NCBI GenBank assembly: GCA_937893835.1
Contig: CALCSS010000239.1
Coordinates: forward strand, 1-25,554
DNA: 25,554 nt
Direction: 5' to 3'
Source of the DNA: an uncultured Fidelibacterota bacterium
Lineage (GTDB): Bacteria > Fidelibacterota > Marinisomatia > Marinisomatales > UBA1611
Shown: positions 15,651 to 24,509 of the stretch, in pieces
How the letters are laid out: every line of letters begins with the position of its first letter
How positions within the stretch are numbered: the stretch's first letter is position 1
Position numbers and translations under genes: made by a program
Notes under the pieces: generated by a model
Seen by the model: only the letters and a program-made list of their open reading frames with translations
What the model was told of the DNA's origin: nothing
Database searches by the model: none

Positions 15651-15720
15651 TCCAAATTATGAAACTAAAAATCATAAAGAGAATTTTGACCTTTGGTTGT
15701 GTTCAGGCAATTTCAAGATT

Positions 15721-16563
15721 CTACTTTAATAGTACAAGGACCTTGCAATTTGTCAAAACACCAAATTTCTTTTCAGCGTCCCTGATACGATCTGCATCTA
15801 TGTTAGATACTGTTAAATTGACCATATCATTGCTGCTGACCGCCTCAACCATGATCGGGTTTCCCCCAACTCTTCTGCGAACATTACCATCGTCCATATT
15901 GTGCGCATACCCCATTGGACCTCTATTGACCGACCTTGACCGAGTGTAGTGACGCGGGCCATATACTAATTTATCATTTTCATTGAACACCTTAGGTACC
16001 ATCGCTGGAACATGGTAAATGTTTCTAGCATCAATCACGATACCGGATGTCCTCTCGCTCTTCGGTACAGCATTGCGGGTCATGAGGAATGTTGATTGGG
16101 CGAGGTTTTCATTCATGTGTCCACCTGCATCAACTAAAATTTCAGCAAGCCCCGACATTTTAATGGCCAAGGCAATGGCAACCTCTTTTCTTTCGAGATA
16201 TTCTATCTCACCTTGTTGGTATGCACTACTGACAAGTGTCTCAACTCTACTTTCTATCAGTGGATCATCAACCATTAACTCCCCAACAGTGCGACCATCA
16301 AAATTGACCAGGGTAACCAGACCCAAAAGGTTCTCTCTTGCCTGTGCGCGGGCCTCACCCTTTGACAGCTTTAAATTCTTTTCAACGATCTTAAGGTCTG
16401 CTTGCGATGTGGTCTTTGCAGTGACTGATGCTGTCCCACGTGATACTATCAAACGATTTGCATAGTCTATGAAACCATGTTCAGTTCGGATGACAGATGT
16501 TCTTGGAGAGTTTGATGCAATAAGACCTACGAATAACAGTAGGAAGATGGATAGGCACCTCAT
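15721..16563 (-). CDS. Exported LPP20/FlgT-N-like protein
   Basis: With the start at 16563 the protein has 280 residues and begins with a clear signal peptide (MRCLSIFLLLFVGLIASNS). This start has GAGGT six bases upstream. The open frame continues another 24 codons upstream, but that extension would bury the signal peptide and overlap the divergent promoter. The mature part begins with ANRLIVSRGTASVTAK, then an alanine- and lysine-rich helix containing KGEARAQARENLLGLV. This is the pattern of LPP20-type and FlgT N-terminal domains, a family of secreted or outer-membrane-associated proteins. No lipobox cysteine is present, so it is probably periplasmic. A terminator follows. It is divergent from the envelope operon, whose last visible gene is CsgG/FlgT-like, which hints at a shared envelope role. 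Function unknown. Confidence 0.7.
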   Translation of the reverse strand: MRCLSIFLLLFVGLIASNSPRTSVIRTEHGFIDYANRLIVSRGTASVTAKTTSQADLKIVEKNLKLSKGEARAQARENLLGLVTLVNFDGRTVGELMVDDPLIESRVETLVSSAYQQGEIEYLERKEVAIALAIKMSGLAEILVDAGGHMNENLAQSTFLMTRNAVPKSERTSGIVIDARNIYHVPAMVPKVFNENDKLVYGPRHYTRSRSVNRGPMGYAHNMDDGNVRRRVGGNPIMVEAVSSNDMVNLTVSNIDADRIRDAEKKFGVLTNCKVLVLLK

Positions 16564-16659
16564 TGATATACCTCGTCTTTGCATATATCTAAAATACCTC
16601 TGTTGCATATCGCATTGCAACTCTACAAAAAACAATTTGCAGTATTAATTTTAATCATA

Positions 16660-17619
16660 ATGATATCAAGAATATCAATCCTGTTATTTGCTATTTCCTT
16701 GCTTTCTTTGGCGTGTGTAGAAAACATCATTTCTATTAAAATTCATCCGGATGGGCAATCATATTTAAAATTTCACAGCTATGGAGACTCATTAGATATT
16801 TTCAATGATGATTTTATTCATCCTAGTAGACCCATGATACTCATGTCCTCAAGGGGTTTGGGTGAAGATGATAATTGGACACACACCACAGAAGTAATGC
16901 TCAATGATTCAATACATGGCTTCACCTTTGATGAGGATCCATCTTTGGGGTACAAATACAACACCAATGTCTCTACTTCTTTTTTTAAAACAGAATATGA
17001 ATTTAGGCTAACTTTCAGTGGCCGAATGATAAAACTAGAGTATCCAAGACTATATTCAGCGATAACATCCGAAAAGTTGGATTCCCTAGAGTGGGCCCCT
17101 GAGGCATTTACTGTCTTGATGAAAAAGGGCCTGGATGACCTTTCAAGAGAATCATTGATAGAAAATGATCTAATATTCAATGATAGACTTGTAAACCATA
17201 TTCGCAATTCCTTTGAAAGAATAGAAGGCCGGGAAGTATTGAACCATATTCAAAAGAGTAAGGCAACCCTATTGTCTGAATTGTTGCGCCCGTTCAAGGT
17301 CAATGACAGTCTGACTATAATGCTCGCTAACGCAATGCAACCACATGAGGATAGACTAAGAAAGACAATTGACCTACATGATGATACGTTTATCATTAAA
17401 CTACTGATGCCGGGACAACCGTACCATACGAATGCAAACGAGATAAGGAATGATACTCTTATATGGGATTTTGGAATTGATTCTCTTTTACACACTGATC
17501 ATAGCCTTATAGCAAAATCTGTTATTTATGATTTTACCCCACTACAAAAGTTGGTTATTTTTATTTCCATAATATTATTCTTGTTCATGTTTTTTTTCAT
17601 GAGAAGGGGCTTGCCATGA
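16660..17619 (+). CDS. Probable lipoprotein with C-terminal membrane helix
   Basis: Starting at the ATG at 16660 gives 319 residues beginning MISRISILLFAISLLSLAC. This is a signal peptide ending at cysteine 19, with a relaxed lipobox (SLAC rather than the canonical LAGC type). The frame is open for 27 codons upstream, but that extension would overlap the divergent gene's leader and add a second hydrophobic segment. The middle is a mixed alpha/beta region I do not recognise, rich in aspartate and serine, with a helix-rich 130-residue part before the end. The last 25 residues are a hydrophobic helix (LVIFISIILFLFMFFFM) followed by RRGLP, a typical membrane anchor with positive residues inside. 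It opens a long plus-strand operon, and its stop overlaps the next start (ATGA). Function unknown. Confidence 0.72.
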   Translation: MISRISILLFAISLLSLACVENIISIKIHPDGQSYLKFHSYGDSLDIFNDDFIHPSRPMILMSSRGLGEDDNWTHTTEVMLNDSIHGFTFDEDPSLGYKYNTNVSTSFFKTEYEFRLTFSGRMIKLEYPRLYSAITSEKLDSLEWAPEAFTVLMKKGLDDLSRESLIENDLIFNDRLVNHIRNSFERIEGREVLNHIQKSKATLLSELLRPFKVNDSLTIMLANAMQPHEDRLRKTIDLHDDTFIIKLLMPGQPYHTNANEIRNDTLIWDFGIDSLLHTDHSLIAKSVIYDFTPLQKLVIFISIILFLFMFFFMRRGLP

Positions 17620-18038
17620 TGAGAACGATCCTCATTCAATTGATAATATTGAACATACTAATTGCCAGTGGGCATACTTATGGCAATAGACAGATCGTTA
17701 AAATTCTAGATGAATATTTTTTGTCATCCAAGGGTGCGCCTGATCTGATAGGACATAGGTTCTATGAAAGTTCAAGTGAAATGGTCTTTCAATTAGAGAT
17801 CGAGACAGATTCAACAAAGGTAAATGGTGCGCTTGTTTTTAGTTTTGATGCAATTAATAAATTTGCAGATCTATCAAAAACAAATTTTACACACTCTATT
17901 TTGGTAATACATTTTTATGGTGATGTGCTCCCCATTGTTGCTGAATCAAATATTAATTGTTCTAGAAGGTTTTTTATAGATGAACTTGAGAATGAAAATC
18001 AATGGAGAAAAAATTGTTTAACGATCAAGAACTATTAA
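17616..18038 (+). CDS. Small exported protein, function unknown
   Basis: This 140-residue protein starts with a signal peptide (MMRTILIQLIILNILIASG). The start overlaps the previous stop as ATGA, and a second ATG immediately follows, so either methionine could be used. The mature part alternates short hydrophobic strands (MVFQLEIETDST, NGALVFSFDA, SILVIHFYGDVLPIVAE) and has a pair of cysteines too few to be diagnostic. The strand pattern and size are compatible with a LolA-like or Ig-like beta fold, but I see no decisive motif. Translational coupling to the lipoprotein upstream suggests they act together at the envelope. Confidence 0.65.
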   Translation: MMRTILIQLIILNILIASGHTYGNRQIVKILDEYFLSSKGAPDLIGHRFYESSSEMVFQLEIETDSTKVNGALVFSFDAINKFADLSKTNFTHSILVIHFYGDVLPIVAESNINCSRRFFIDELENENQWRKNCLTIKNY

Positions 18039-18085
18039 CGTATAGTGAGGACCTTGTCATTGTTGATTGGTACATCAGCATCAAT

Positions 18086-18107
18086 ATATGATTACGATAT
18101 GATTACG
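18086..18107 (+). repeat. 11-bp perfect tandem duplication at a start codon
   Basis: ATATGATTACG occurs twice in direct succession (18086-18096 and 18097-18107). Each copy contains an ATG. The first copy's ATG (18088) reads four codons to a stop, and the second (18099) opens the exported protein. The 11-bp unit is not a multiple of three, so it looks like a replication-slippage product, and copy-number change would shift any upstream frame. Confidence 0.75.
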
Positions 18108-18569
18108 AAGATCAAATTAAAGAAGGGTCTGCTTTACTTGGTGATTGTGCTTCCCTTGGCCTTGAGTGGGCAGATTGAAAAACAAGTCAGAGATGATAGC
18201 CCTGGCCTTTTTAAGAATCAGCGCATATACCATAGCATACCCAACCCCTTCTTTAAATCTCGTTCCCATAACTTGGATTTCATTACTGATGTTCCTGAAG
18301 ATTCTGTTTTAAAGGCAACTTTGTTCTTCAAGACAAATATGATGGAATACTACCAAGAGTTTTTACTTCCCCGGGATCGAGGATTGTATCGATTTACCTA
18401 TGATCCAAAAACATATCCGGGCACCCACCTCCAATACTATTTTATTGTTGAAACAGAAAAAGAGGTCTATGGGGCACCAATAGATGACAATGGGGAACTA
18501 TCACCTGTTAATAAATTACTCATTGACCCAGTTGAGCACTTCAAACAGAAAGCGCGACTAAATCAATGA
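18099..18569 (+). CDS. Exported small beta-rich protein, function unknown
   Basis: I place the start at ATG 18099, giving 156 residues with a good signal peptide (MITKIKLKKGLLYLVIVLPLALSG). The frame extends to a GTG at 18045, but that adds 18 residues before the signal peptide. The mature part contains DFITDVPEDSVLKATLFFKTN and later residues ending in YYFIVETEKEVYGAP. This is the strand pattern of Ig/FN3-type modules that precede processed secretion or binding domains in FCB bacteria, though no exact family is recognised. The start lies in an 11-bp perfect tandem duplication (18086-18107). The stop overlaps the ligA start as ATGA, so the genes are co-translated. Confidence 0.65.
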   Translation: MITKIKLKKGLLYLVIVLPLALSGQIEKQVRDDSPGLFKNQRIYHSIPNPFFKSRSHNLDFITDVPEDSVLKATLFFKTNMMEYYQEFLLPRDRGLYRFTYDPKTYPGTHLQYYFIVETEKEVYGAPIDDNGELSPVNKLLIDPVEHFKQKARLNQ

Positions 18570-20569
18570 ACCCGGGAAAAAGGATCACTGAACTCAGGGC
18601 AATCATCAATGACCACAATTATAAATATTATGTCCTTGATCAGCCTGTCATATCAGATGGTGAGTACGATATTCTTTTCAGAGAACTTGAATCTTTAGAA
18701 AGGTCAAACCCTGTATTTTTTAATGACAGTTCACCAACCCAGCGAATTGGTGTTGAGCCCATTACAGCATTTGATAATATCGAACATAGTATTCCAATGC
18801 TGTCACTTGCCAATGCCATGGACAACAATGAGCTAACGTCTTTCCACGAAAGATCGACAAAAATTCTGGAGACAGATTCTATCCTCTATGCCGCAGAACC
18901 AAAACTAGATGGGCTAGGGGTTGAACTTGTCTACTCTAATGGAAAATTAACGCATGGTTCAACACGAGGAGACGGATTCAAAGGGGAGGATGTCACCCAT
19001 AATCTAAGAACCATCCGTTCCATACCGCTCAGGCTGAGAGAAAAAGAAATTCCAGTACCTTTGGTATTAGAAGTACGCGGGGAGGTCTTCATATCAAAAA
19101 AAGATTTTTCCGATCTGAATAAAAAACAAGAAAACGAAGATAGACCCTTATTTGCTAATCCGCGTAATGCAGCTGCGGGAAGTCTAAGGCAGCTAGACCC
19201 TTCTATTACAGCTAGGAGGCCACTTTCAATATACTTGTATGAAGCTGGCATTGTTGAAGGAAAGACCTTTAAGACACATATTGCATTTCTAGAGGCCTTG
19301 AGAATGTGGGGCTTACCTGTAAATCCATTGATTAAAATTGTAAAAGATGATAGTGGAATTATCAACTATCATAATGAGTTGGAAGAAAGCAGGAATGAAA
19401 TTCCCTATGAGATCGATGGAACGGTGTTCAAGGTGAATGATTATGACCAAAGAAACAGATTGGGGGCTCGCAGCCGATCACCTCGCTGGGCTATCGCGGG
19501 TAAATTCAAAGCACAGCGTGCGACTACGATAGTAAAGGACATTGAGATCCAGATAGGTAGGACCGGAGCACTTACGCCAGTGGCGAAATTGGATCCTGTA
19601 TTCGTCTCAGGAGTGACCGTAAGCAATGCAACACTACACAATCAAGACGAAATTGATCGAAAAGACATAAGAATCGGAGACACCGTGCTCATTGAAAGAG
19701 CGGGTGATGTCATACCAAAGGTCGTCAAGGTCATCATAGAAAAACGACCTAAAAACTCTTCACAATTCAAATTACCTAGAAAATGTCCAGTTTGTAAACA
19801 CGGGGTCTATCAACTAGATGGCGAGGCCATCTCAAGGTGTGGCAACACATCTTGCATCAAACAGGTAAAGGCTAGGATAGAACATTTTTGCTCAAAGGGC
19901 GCGATGGATATCGATGGATTAGGAGAAAAAGTTGTAGATCAACTTGTAGATGAAGGATTGCTTGATTCAATTAGTTCAATCTTTTCATTAAAAAAGGAAC
20001 AATTAATATCTCTAGATAGATTTGGGGAAAGATCATCAGAAAAGTTGATGGGTTCAATAGAGCGATCAAAGGATACATCTTTTTCGAAGTTTGTATATGG
20101 CCTAGGGATAAGAAATGTTGGCGAACATTTATCAAGGTTACTTGAAAGAAATTACAATTGTAGCATCAATAGATTTCGCACTGAATCTATAGATGAGCTA
20201 GAGAAGATTGAGGGCGTTGGCCCAATCGTTGCAAGGGAAATCTTTGAATTTTGGTCCAATCAATCTAATTGCGATATGGTAGAAGACTGTTTTTCAAGGG
20301 GAGTAACTATTCAAAAACAGAATGATACTTGGAGTGATAAACTAGAAGGAAAGATATTTGTATTTACTGGCACACTGCAAAAATTAAACCGAAAGAATGC
20401 GCAAGAAAAAGTGCAAATTCTAGGTGGCCGGCATTCATCGTCTATAAGCAAGAATACTGATTTTGTTGTGGCCGGGACTGGAGCTGGAACAAAACTAAAA
20501 AAGGCCAAGCAACTTGACATCCAAGTCATGAGTGAAGACGAGTTTTTGGACCTGATAAATAATGGATGA
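18566..20569 (+). CDS. ligA: NAD-dependent DNA ligase
   Basis: This full-length 667-residue ligase seals nicks during replication and repair using NAD+. In order it has the Ia domain that binds the nicotinamide half (residues 1-60, DGEYDILFREL); the adenylation domain with nucleophile lysine K113 in KLDG (113-116) and STRGDG; the OB domain (GRTGALTPVAKLDPV); the zinc finger C407, C410, C425, C430; helix-hairpin-helix repeats (GEKVVDQLVDEG, IEGVGPIVAREI); and a C-terminal BRCT domain (about 590-667). All expected residues are present. The ATG overlaps the preceding stop as ATGA. The gene is embedded among envelope genes, an unusual setting for an essential housekeeping enzyme that ties its expression to theirs. 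Confidence 0.97.
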   Translation: MNPGKRITELRAIINDHNYKYYVLDQPVISDGEYDILFRELESLERSNPVFFNDSSPTQRIGVEPITAFDNIEHSIPMLSLANAMDNNELTSFHERSTKILETDSILYAAEPKLDGLGVELVYSNGKLTHGSTRGDGFKGEDVTHNLRTIRSIPLRLREKEIPVPLVLEVRGEVFISKKDFSDLNKKQENEDRPLFANPRNAAAGSLRQLDPSITARRPLSIYLYEAGIVEGKTFKTHIAFLEALRMWGLPVNPLIKIVKDDSGIINYHNELEESRNEIPYEIDGTVFKVNDYDQRNRLGARSRSPRWAIAGKFKAQRATTIVKDIEIQIGRTGALTPVAKLDPVFVSGVTVSNATLHNQDEIDRKDIRIGDTVLIERAGDVIPKVVKVIIEKRPKNSSQFKLPRKCPVCKHGVYQLDGEAISRCGNTSCIKQVKARIEHFCSKGAMDIDGLGEKVVDQLVDEGLLDSISSIFSLKKEQLISLDRFGERSSEKLMGSIERSKDTSFSKFVYGLGIRNVGEHLSRLLERNYNCSINRFRTESIDELEKIEGVGPIVAREIFEFWSNQSNCDMVEDCFSRGVTIQKQNDTWSDKLEGKIFVFTGTLQKLNRKNAQEKVQILGGRHSSSISKNTDFVVAGTGAGTKLKKAKQLDIQVMSEDEFLDLINNG

Positions 20570-20576
20570 AGAAACC

Positions 20577-21779
20577 ATGATAAGAAGAATATTTTTTATA
20601 ATCCTGTTATTTGGTGTTTGTCTGAATGCAAAGACCAATCAACTCGCAGTAATAAGGGTGGCAAAGGTTCCTGCAAAGGCAATCTACGTCACTCAACCCA
20701 AACAAGAAAAGAACCGTCTTTTCGTTGTCAATCAAAAAGGGTTTATTCATATCATTGAAAACGGGAAAACCTTAAAGGCACCATTTCTTGACATTTCAGA
20801 TAGGGTTCATGGGTCATTGACCCCAGGCAGTGAAGAGGGTCTCTTGGGTCTCGCATTTCATCCTGATTATGCAAATAATGGATATTTCTACGTCAATTAT
20901 GTAAATAAGAATGATTCCACAATTGTATCAAGGTTTTCAACCTCTGATGAAATAAATATAGCAGACAAGGATTCAGAAATAAATATACTTGGAATCCCAC
21001 AACCTTATGGGAATCATAATGGTGGGCACCTGGCCTTTGGACCAAAAGACGGGTTTCTATATATAGGATTAGGAGATGGTGGAAAATGGGGCGACCCTTA
21101 CAACAATGCACAAGATCTAAATACATTACTCGGATCCATATTGCGCATAGACATTGACAGTGGTGAACCCTATTCAATCCCAAAGGACAATCCTTTTTTT
21201 GGACAAGGCTATAATAAAGAAGAGATTTTTTGCTATGGCTTACGTAACCCCTGGCGCTTCTCATTCGATCGTGAGACAAATGATCTTATCATCGGAGATG
21301 TCGGACAAGATCTTTGGGAAGAGATAAACTGGACATCTTGGGAAGAGTCAAGAGGGGGGAATTTTGGTTGGCGTACCATGGAGGCAAATCACTGCTATAA
21401 TCCAGAGGATTTTTGTGATACCACAGGGCTCATAATGCCTGTCCATGAATATCCAAATAATGCTGCATATATGAAAATACTGATAGGAATGGATGACAAG
21501 GAAGCAACCGGGTGTTCAGTAACGGGTGGGTATGTGTATAGGGGAAAAGATATTAAGCACCTTTGGGGGACATATATCTTCGGCGACTATTGCACTGGTA
21601 GAATATGGTCTTTCAAACTGAGAAATGGAAAACCAACCGCATTTACAAATGTCAGGAAAGAGATCAAAAGGAACAGCAAAAACGTTCCTATATTTATTTC
21701 ATCATTTGGTGAGGACAATTCCGGAGAACTGTATGTTGTGGATTATTTAGGAGCAGTCTATAAATTCATCTCACAATAA
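20577..21779 (+). CDS. Secreted glucose/sorbosone dehydrogenase-like beta-propeller
   Basis: With the start at 20577 the protein has 400 residues and a clean signal peptide (MIRRIFFIILLFGVCLNAK). GGATGA at the end of ligA serves as ribosome site. The frame also allows an ATG at 20562, which would add five polar residues and overlap ligA. It is a six-bladed propeller of the soluble PQQ glucose dehydrogenase/Yli/HHIP family: EEGLLGLAFHPDYANNGYFYVNY, the conserved GNHNGGHLAFGP with its histidines, LYIGLGDGG, GLRNPWRFSFD (arginine-containing blade) and GDVGQDLWEEIN. Family members oxidise sugars or aldoses with PQQ in the periplasm, and many have unknown substrates. Four cysteines in the middle (NHCYNPEDFCD and others) could form disulfides. 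No PQQ biosynthesis gene is seen in the window. Confidence 0.9.
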   Translation: MIRRIFFIILLFGVCLNAKTNQLAVIRVAKVPAKAIYVTQPKQEKNRLFVVNQKGFIHIIENGKTLKAPFLDISDRVHGSLTPGSEEGLLGLAFHPDYANNGYFYVNYVNKNDSTIVSRFSTSDEINIADKDSEINILGIPQPYGNHNGGHLAFGPKDGFLYIGLGDGGKWGDPYNNAQDLNTLLGSILRIDIDSGEPYSIPKDNPFFGQGYNKEEIFCYGLRNPWRFSFDRETNDLIIGDVGQDLWEEINWTSWEESRGGNFGWRTMEANHCYNPEDFCDTTGLIMPVHEYPNNAAYMKILIGMDDKEATGCSVTGGYVYRGKDIKHLWGTYIFGDYCTGRIWSFKLRNGKPTAFTNVRKEIKRNSKNVPIFISSFGEDNSGELYVVDYLGAVYKFISQ

Positions 21780-21794
21780 CCATGGGTAATCAAT

Positions 21795-22103
21795 ATGATG
21801 AAAATTGAAGAGGTGGTTGGTGATCTGATCCTACTGATCCTAGATAACCACGAGCCGCTTAAAAAAATAGGAATTGAACAAGATAAGATATTCGTTCAGG
21901 TAAAGGGATATGATGAGAATGGGATGTGGATACACCACCCGGGTTTTGAAGTGCCAGATTTTTCCGGGAAGGGAAATGATAATACAAAAAAACTAGAAGC
22001 CTCAATACTGATACCTTGGGTATTCATAGTATCCATAGCTCATTTCCCCGGAGCCGATGGGTTTGATTTCCCATCACCATTTGAACAACACATCGGTTTT
22101 TAA
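21795..22103 (+). CDS. Conserved-looking small protein, function unknown
   Basis: This 102-residue protein starts MMKIEEVVGDLILLIL and is acidic at the N-terminus. Its core contains KIFVQVKGYDENGMWIHHPGF. It has no signal peptide and no convincing membrane helix, although ILIPWVFIVSIAHFP is hydrophobic. It sits 15 bases after the propeller gene and eight bases before the ABC transporter ATPase, on the same strand, so it belongs to the operon. Good frame length and the tight packing support a real gene; I do not recognise the family. Confidence 0.6.
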   Translation: MMKIEEVVGDLILLILDNHEPLKKIGIEQDKIFVQVKGYDENGMWIHHPGFEVPDFSGKGNDNTKKLEASILIPWVFIVSIAHFPGADGFDFPSPFEQHIGF

Positions 22104-22111
22104 AACCCGTT

Positions 22112-23041
22112 ATGCCATCTCCAGCAATAGAGATCACTGGATTGACAAAATCCTATGATGGTACAGTGCATGCACTTAATGGCGTTGACATACAAATAAA
22201 AAGAGGTGAGTTTTTTGGACTTTTGGGACCAAATGGTGCTGGAAAAACAACAATAATAAATATCCTTACAGGATTAGTATTTAGAGATAAGGGTTCAACC
22301 AAAGTATTCGGACGTGATACGGTCAAAGACTATCGATATACTCGTTCAAAGATAGGAATAGCAGCACAGGAATTTTCAGTTGACTGGTTCTTCCCAATAG
22401 AAAAATTGCTTTATTACCAGGCCGGGTATTATGGAATAAAAAAGAAAGATGCCGCACCAAAGATCAATGACCTCTTGGAACGACTAGGCCTTTCAAAAAA
22501 ACGTGATGCTCGCTTGCGGCAACTATCAGGCGGGATGAAAAGACGATTCCAACTTGCGAAAGCATTGGTCCACGACCCAGAGATCATTATCCTTGATGAA
22601 CCAACAGCAGGAGTTGACGTTGAACTTCGTCGCGATCTTTGGCAATATCTTAAAGACCTACATAAGTCAGGCAAGACGATCTTGCTCACAACCCATTACA
22701 TCGAAGAGGCTGAATTGCTTTGTGAGAACATTGCCATCATTGATGAAGGTAAAATATTAAAAGAGGGTGCCCCTAAGACACTGACTCAAGAATTAGGCAC
22801 TGCTGGCATAACGATAAATATCAGTGACACAAATATTGAACTGGAACAGTTCCTTTCTAACTATAAATACACCCTTGATGACAACCGACTTCATTTTTCA
22901 GTAACGGACCCCGATCAGGCATTGCCAAAGATAATAAAATCATTGTCTGAGGCCAAAGTTCATATCAATAGCATTAATTCCAGTAGATCTTCTTTAGAAG
23001 ATGTATTTCTAGGCTTGACAGGTAAAGGAATAAACGAATGA
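22112..23041 (+). CDS. ABC-2 type transporter ATP-binding protein (YadG-like)
   Basis: This 309-residue ATPase drives the adjacent permease. Visible are Walker A GPNGAGKTT (39-47), the Q-loop at AAQEF (about 84-88), signature LSGGMKRR (138-145), Walker B IIILDEP (158-164), D-loop AGVD and the H-loop histidine H195 in TTHYIEEAE. A C-terminal 90-residue extension (from about 220) is typical of exporter ATPases such as CcmA/YadG/NodI types. The substrate cannot be told from sequence. Its stop overlaps the permease start by four bases (ATGA), indicating coupled translation. Confidence 0.92.
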   Translation: MPSPAIEITGLTKSYDGTVHALNGVDIQIKRGEFFGLLGPNGAGKTTIINILTGLVFRDKGSTKVFGRDTVKDYRYTRSKIGIAAQEFSVDWFFPIEKLLYYQAGYYGIKKKDAAPKINDLLERLGLSKKRDARLRQLSGGMKRRFQLAKALVHDPEIIILDEPTAGVDVELRRDLWQYLKDLHKSGKTILLTTHYIEEAELLCENIAIIDEGKILKEGAPKTLTQELGTAGITINISDTNIELEQFLSNYKYTLDDNRLHFSVTDPDQALPKIIKSLSEAKVHINSINSSRSSLEDVFLGLTGKGINE

Positions 23042-23799
23042 ATTGGGTGGGGTTTGGCACACTAATTAAAAGAGAGGTCGGTAGATTCTTCTCTGTATAT
23101 CGACAGACAGTCCTCCCTGGATTGATCACATCGGCCCTTTATATAGCGATCTTTGGATTCACCTTGGAACAGCGTATATCAGAGATACAAGGCATCCCTT
23201 ATACATTATTCATCCTACCTGGATTGATCATGATGAATACATTGACCAATGCCACTGCCAATACCTCATCATCAATGTTACAAATGAAACTCTTACAACA
23301 ATTGCCCGACCTGTTAACAGCTCCCCTATCCGGTCTAGAGATATCATTGGCGTATATCATTGGTGGTACAGTAAGGGGAATGGTAAATGGCATCCTTGTA
23401 TTGTTTCTTGGGATGATATTGATTGGGATGCCCGTACAAGACCCGCTAGGAACCCTTGTCTTCATTTTCTTGGTATCATGGGCATTCTCCAGTATGGGCC
23501 TCTTATTGGGGCAACTCTCGGAAAGTTGGGATCAATTGGCCATGATGCAAAATTTCTTTTTGACACCTTTAAGCTTTTTAGGTGGCATATTCTATTCAAT
23601 AACGATGTTGCCGGATTGGGCCCAGACATTAAGTTTTATAAATCCAATCTATTATATGATAAATGGTATACGCCATACCATACTTGGAGTGAGTGACTCT
23701 GATGTCATAATAAGTTATGTCATGGCCATCATATTGACCATTGCCTTTACTCTGTCTTCAATTCTTCTTATGAATAGTGGAAGAAAGATCAAACAGTGA
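23038..23799 (+). CDS. ABC-2 type transporter permease (YadH-like)
   Basis: This 253-residue integral membrane protein has about six helices and the ABC-2 hallmark LSFLGGIFYSITMLPDW followed by NPIYYMINGIR (about 179-215), as in YadH/NodJ permeases. N-terminal residues (IKREVGRFFSVYRQTVLPGL) match the usual coupling helix and first membrane segment. Partnered with the ATPase upstream it would form a homodimeric exporter of a polysaccharide, lipid, drug or other substrate. Its end overlaps the next gene at GTGA. The following genes encode a probable beta-barrel protein and a CsgG-like protein, so delivery toward the outer membrane is plausible but unproven. Confidence 0.9.
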   Translation: MNWVGFGTLIKREVGRFFSVYRQTVLPGLITSALYIAIFGFTLEQRISEIQGIPYTLFILPGLIMMNTLTNATANTSSSMLQMKLLQQLPDLLTAPLSGLEISLAYIIGGTVRGMVNGILVLFLGMILIGMPVQDPLGTLVFIFLVSWAFSSMGLLLGQLSESWDQLAMMQNFFLTPLSFLGGIFYSITMLPDWAQTLSFINPIYYMINGIRHTILGVSDSDVIISYVMAIILTIAFTLSSILLMNSGRKIKQ

Positions 23800-24509
23800 A
23801 AAACGTCAACATAATATTGACCGCATCCATATTGGGTGTTGTTTTCCCACACGACCCAGATAAAGATAATCTGGATTGGAGACAGTATTACCGCTTAGGA
23901 TCGGTCTATTCTGAATCATCTGATATTGGTTATTCTGGGTATGCTAGATTAAAACGAACTACAGCCTTTTCATTTAGAGATATTCGTTTTTTTGGACATT
24001 TCTTCAAAGAGGACTCTGAGATCAGACTACGGCATAAATATAGCCGGCGTTTTCTGTCTATTGATGACATCTATTCCTATTCGACACTGATATACGAAAA
24101 GAATACTATTTTGAATGTTGACCTTCGGTACCACCTCAATCAAGGCCTAGGATACTTTTTGAGAAAAAGTAATTCTGGGAACATGACACTAGAAGCGGGC
24201 GTTGCATTTGATAACTCAGATTATCTAAATAATGAGCAAAAAACAACCTACTTAAGAGGGGGCTGCTCAATGGATCACAAAGCGAGTTCACTATCTACAA
24301 AGTTTGAGGTTGACTATTTTTATCAACTTAGTGAGGTTGAGAAAGGTTCATCTCTGTCGAGGTTCCAGATCCTAGGCGAGTTCCAGTGGTTATTAAGCAA
24401 GGGCCTTGGGATCATCTCTGGTTTAACTTGGGATATCCAGGGTAAAGATTCAAGTCCAGCGGTATTTATTACCCTATCCCTGATGAGACCAATTGAATGG
24501 AAATTCTAA
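23796..24509 (+). CDS. Probable outer-membrane beta-barrel protein
   Basis: This 237-residue protein starts with GTG (23796) overlapping the permease stop. It has a short hydrophobic leader (VNIILTASILGVVF) and then many alternating amphipathic strands separated by polar turns, such as IGYSGYARLKRTTAFSFRDI, SEIRLRHKYSRRFLS and NTILNVDLRYHLNQGL. It ends with phenylalanine (PIEWKF), the usual outer-membrane barrel signal. The pattern resembles DUF481/YdiY-type salt-induced outer-membrane proteins, but identity is by strand pattern only. It is the link between an inner-membrane exporter and a CsgG-like protein. Its stop shares bases with the next ATG (TAATG). Confidence 0.6.
   Translation: MKNVNIILTASILGVVFPHDPDKDNLDWRQYYRLGSVYSESSDIGYSGYARLKRTTAFSFRDIRFFGHFFKEDSEIRLRHKYSRRFLSIDDIYSYSTLIYEKNTILNVDLRYHLNQGLGYFLRKSNSGNMTLEAGVAFDNSDYLNNEQKTTYLRGGCSMDHKASSLSTKFEVDYFYQLSEVEKGSSLSRFQILGEFQWLLSKGLGIISGLTWDIQGKDSSPAVFITLSLMRPIEWKF

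Noticed and set aside
16019..16465. 148-codon plus-strand open frame
   Set aside because: It lies wholly opposite the exported LPP20-like gene, which has a signal peptide, a GAGGT ribosome site and its own terminator.
16564..16635. 24-codon N-terminal extension of the minus-strand exported protein
   Set aside because: It would place polar residues before a clear signal peptide and overlap the divergent gene's leader; the internal ATG has the good ribosome site.
16579..16659. 27-codon N-terminal extension of the lipoprotein gene
   Set aside because: The internal ATG gives a textbook-length signal peptide ending in cysteine and leaves room for divergent promoters.
18045..18098. GTG-initiated N-terminal extension of the small exported protein
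   Set aside because: It puts 18 residues before the signal peptide; the ATG at 18099 fits an exported protein better, though no ribosome site supports either.
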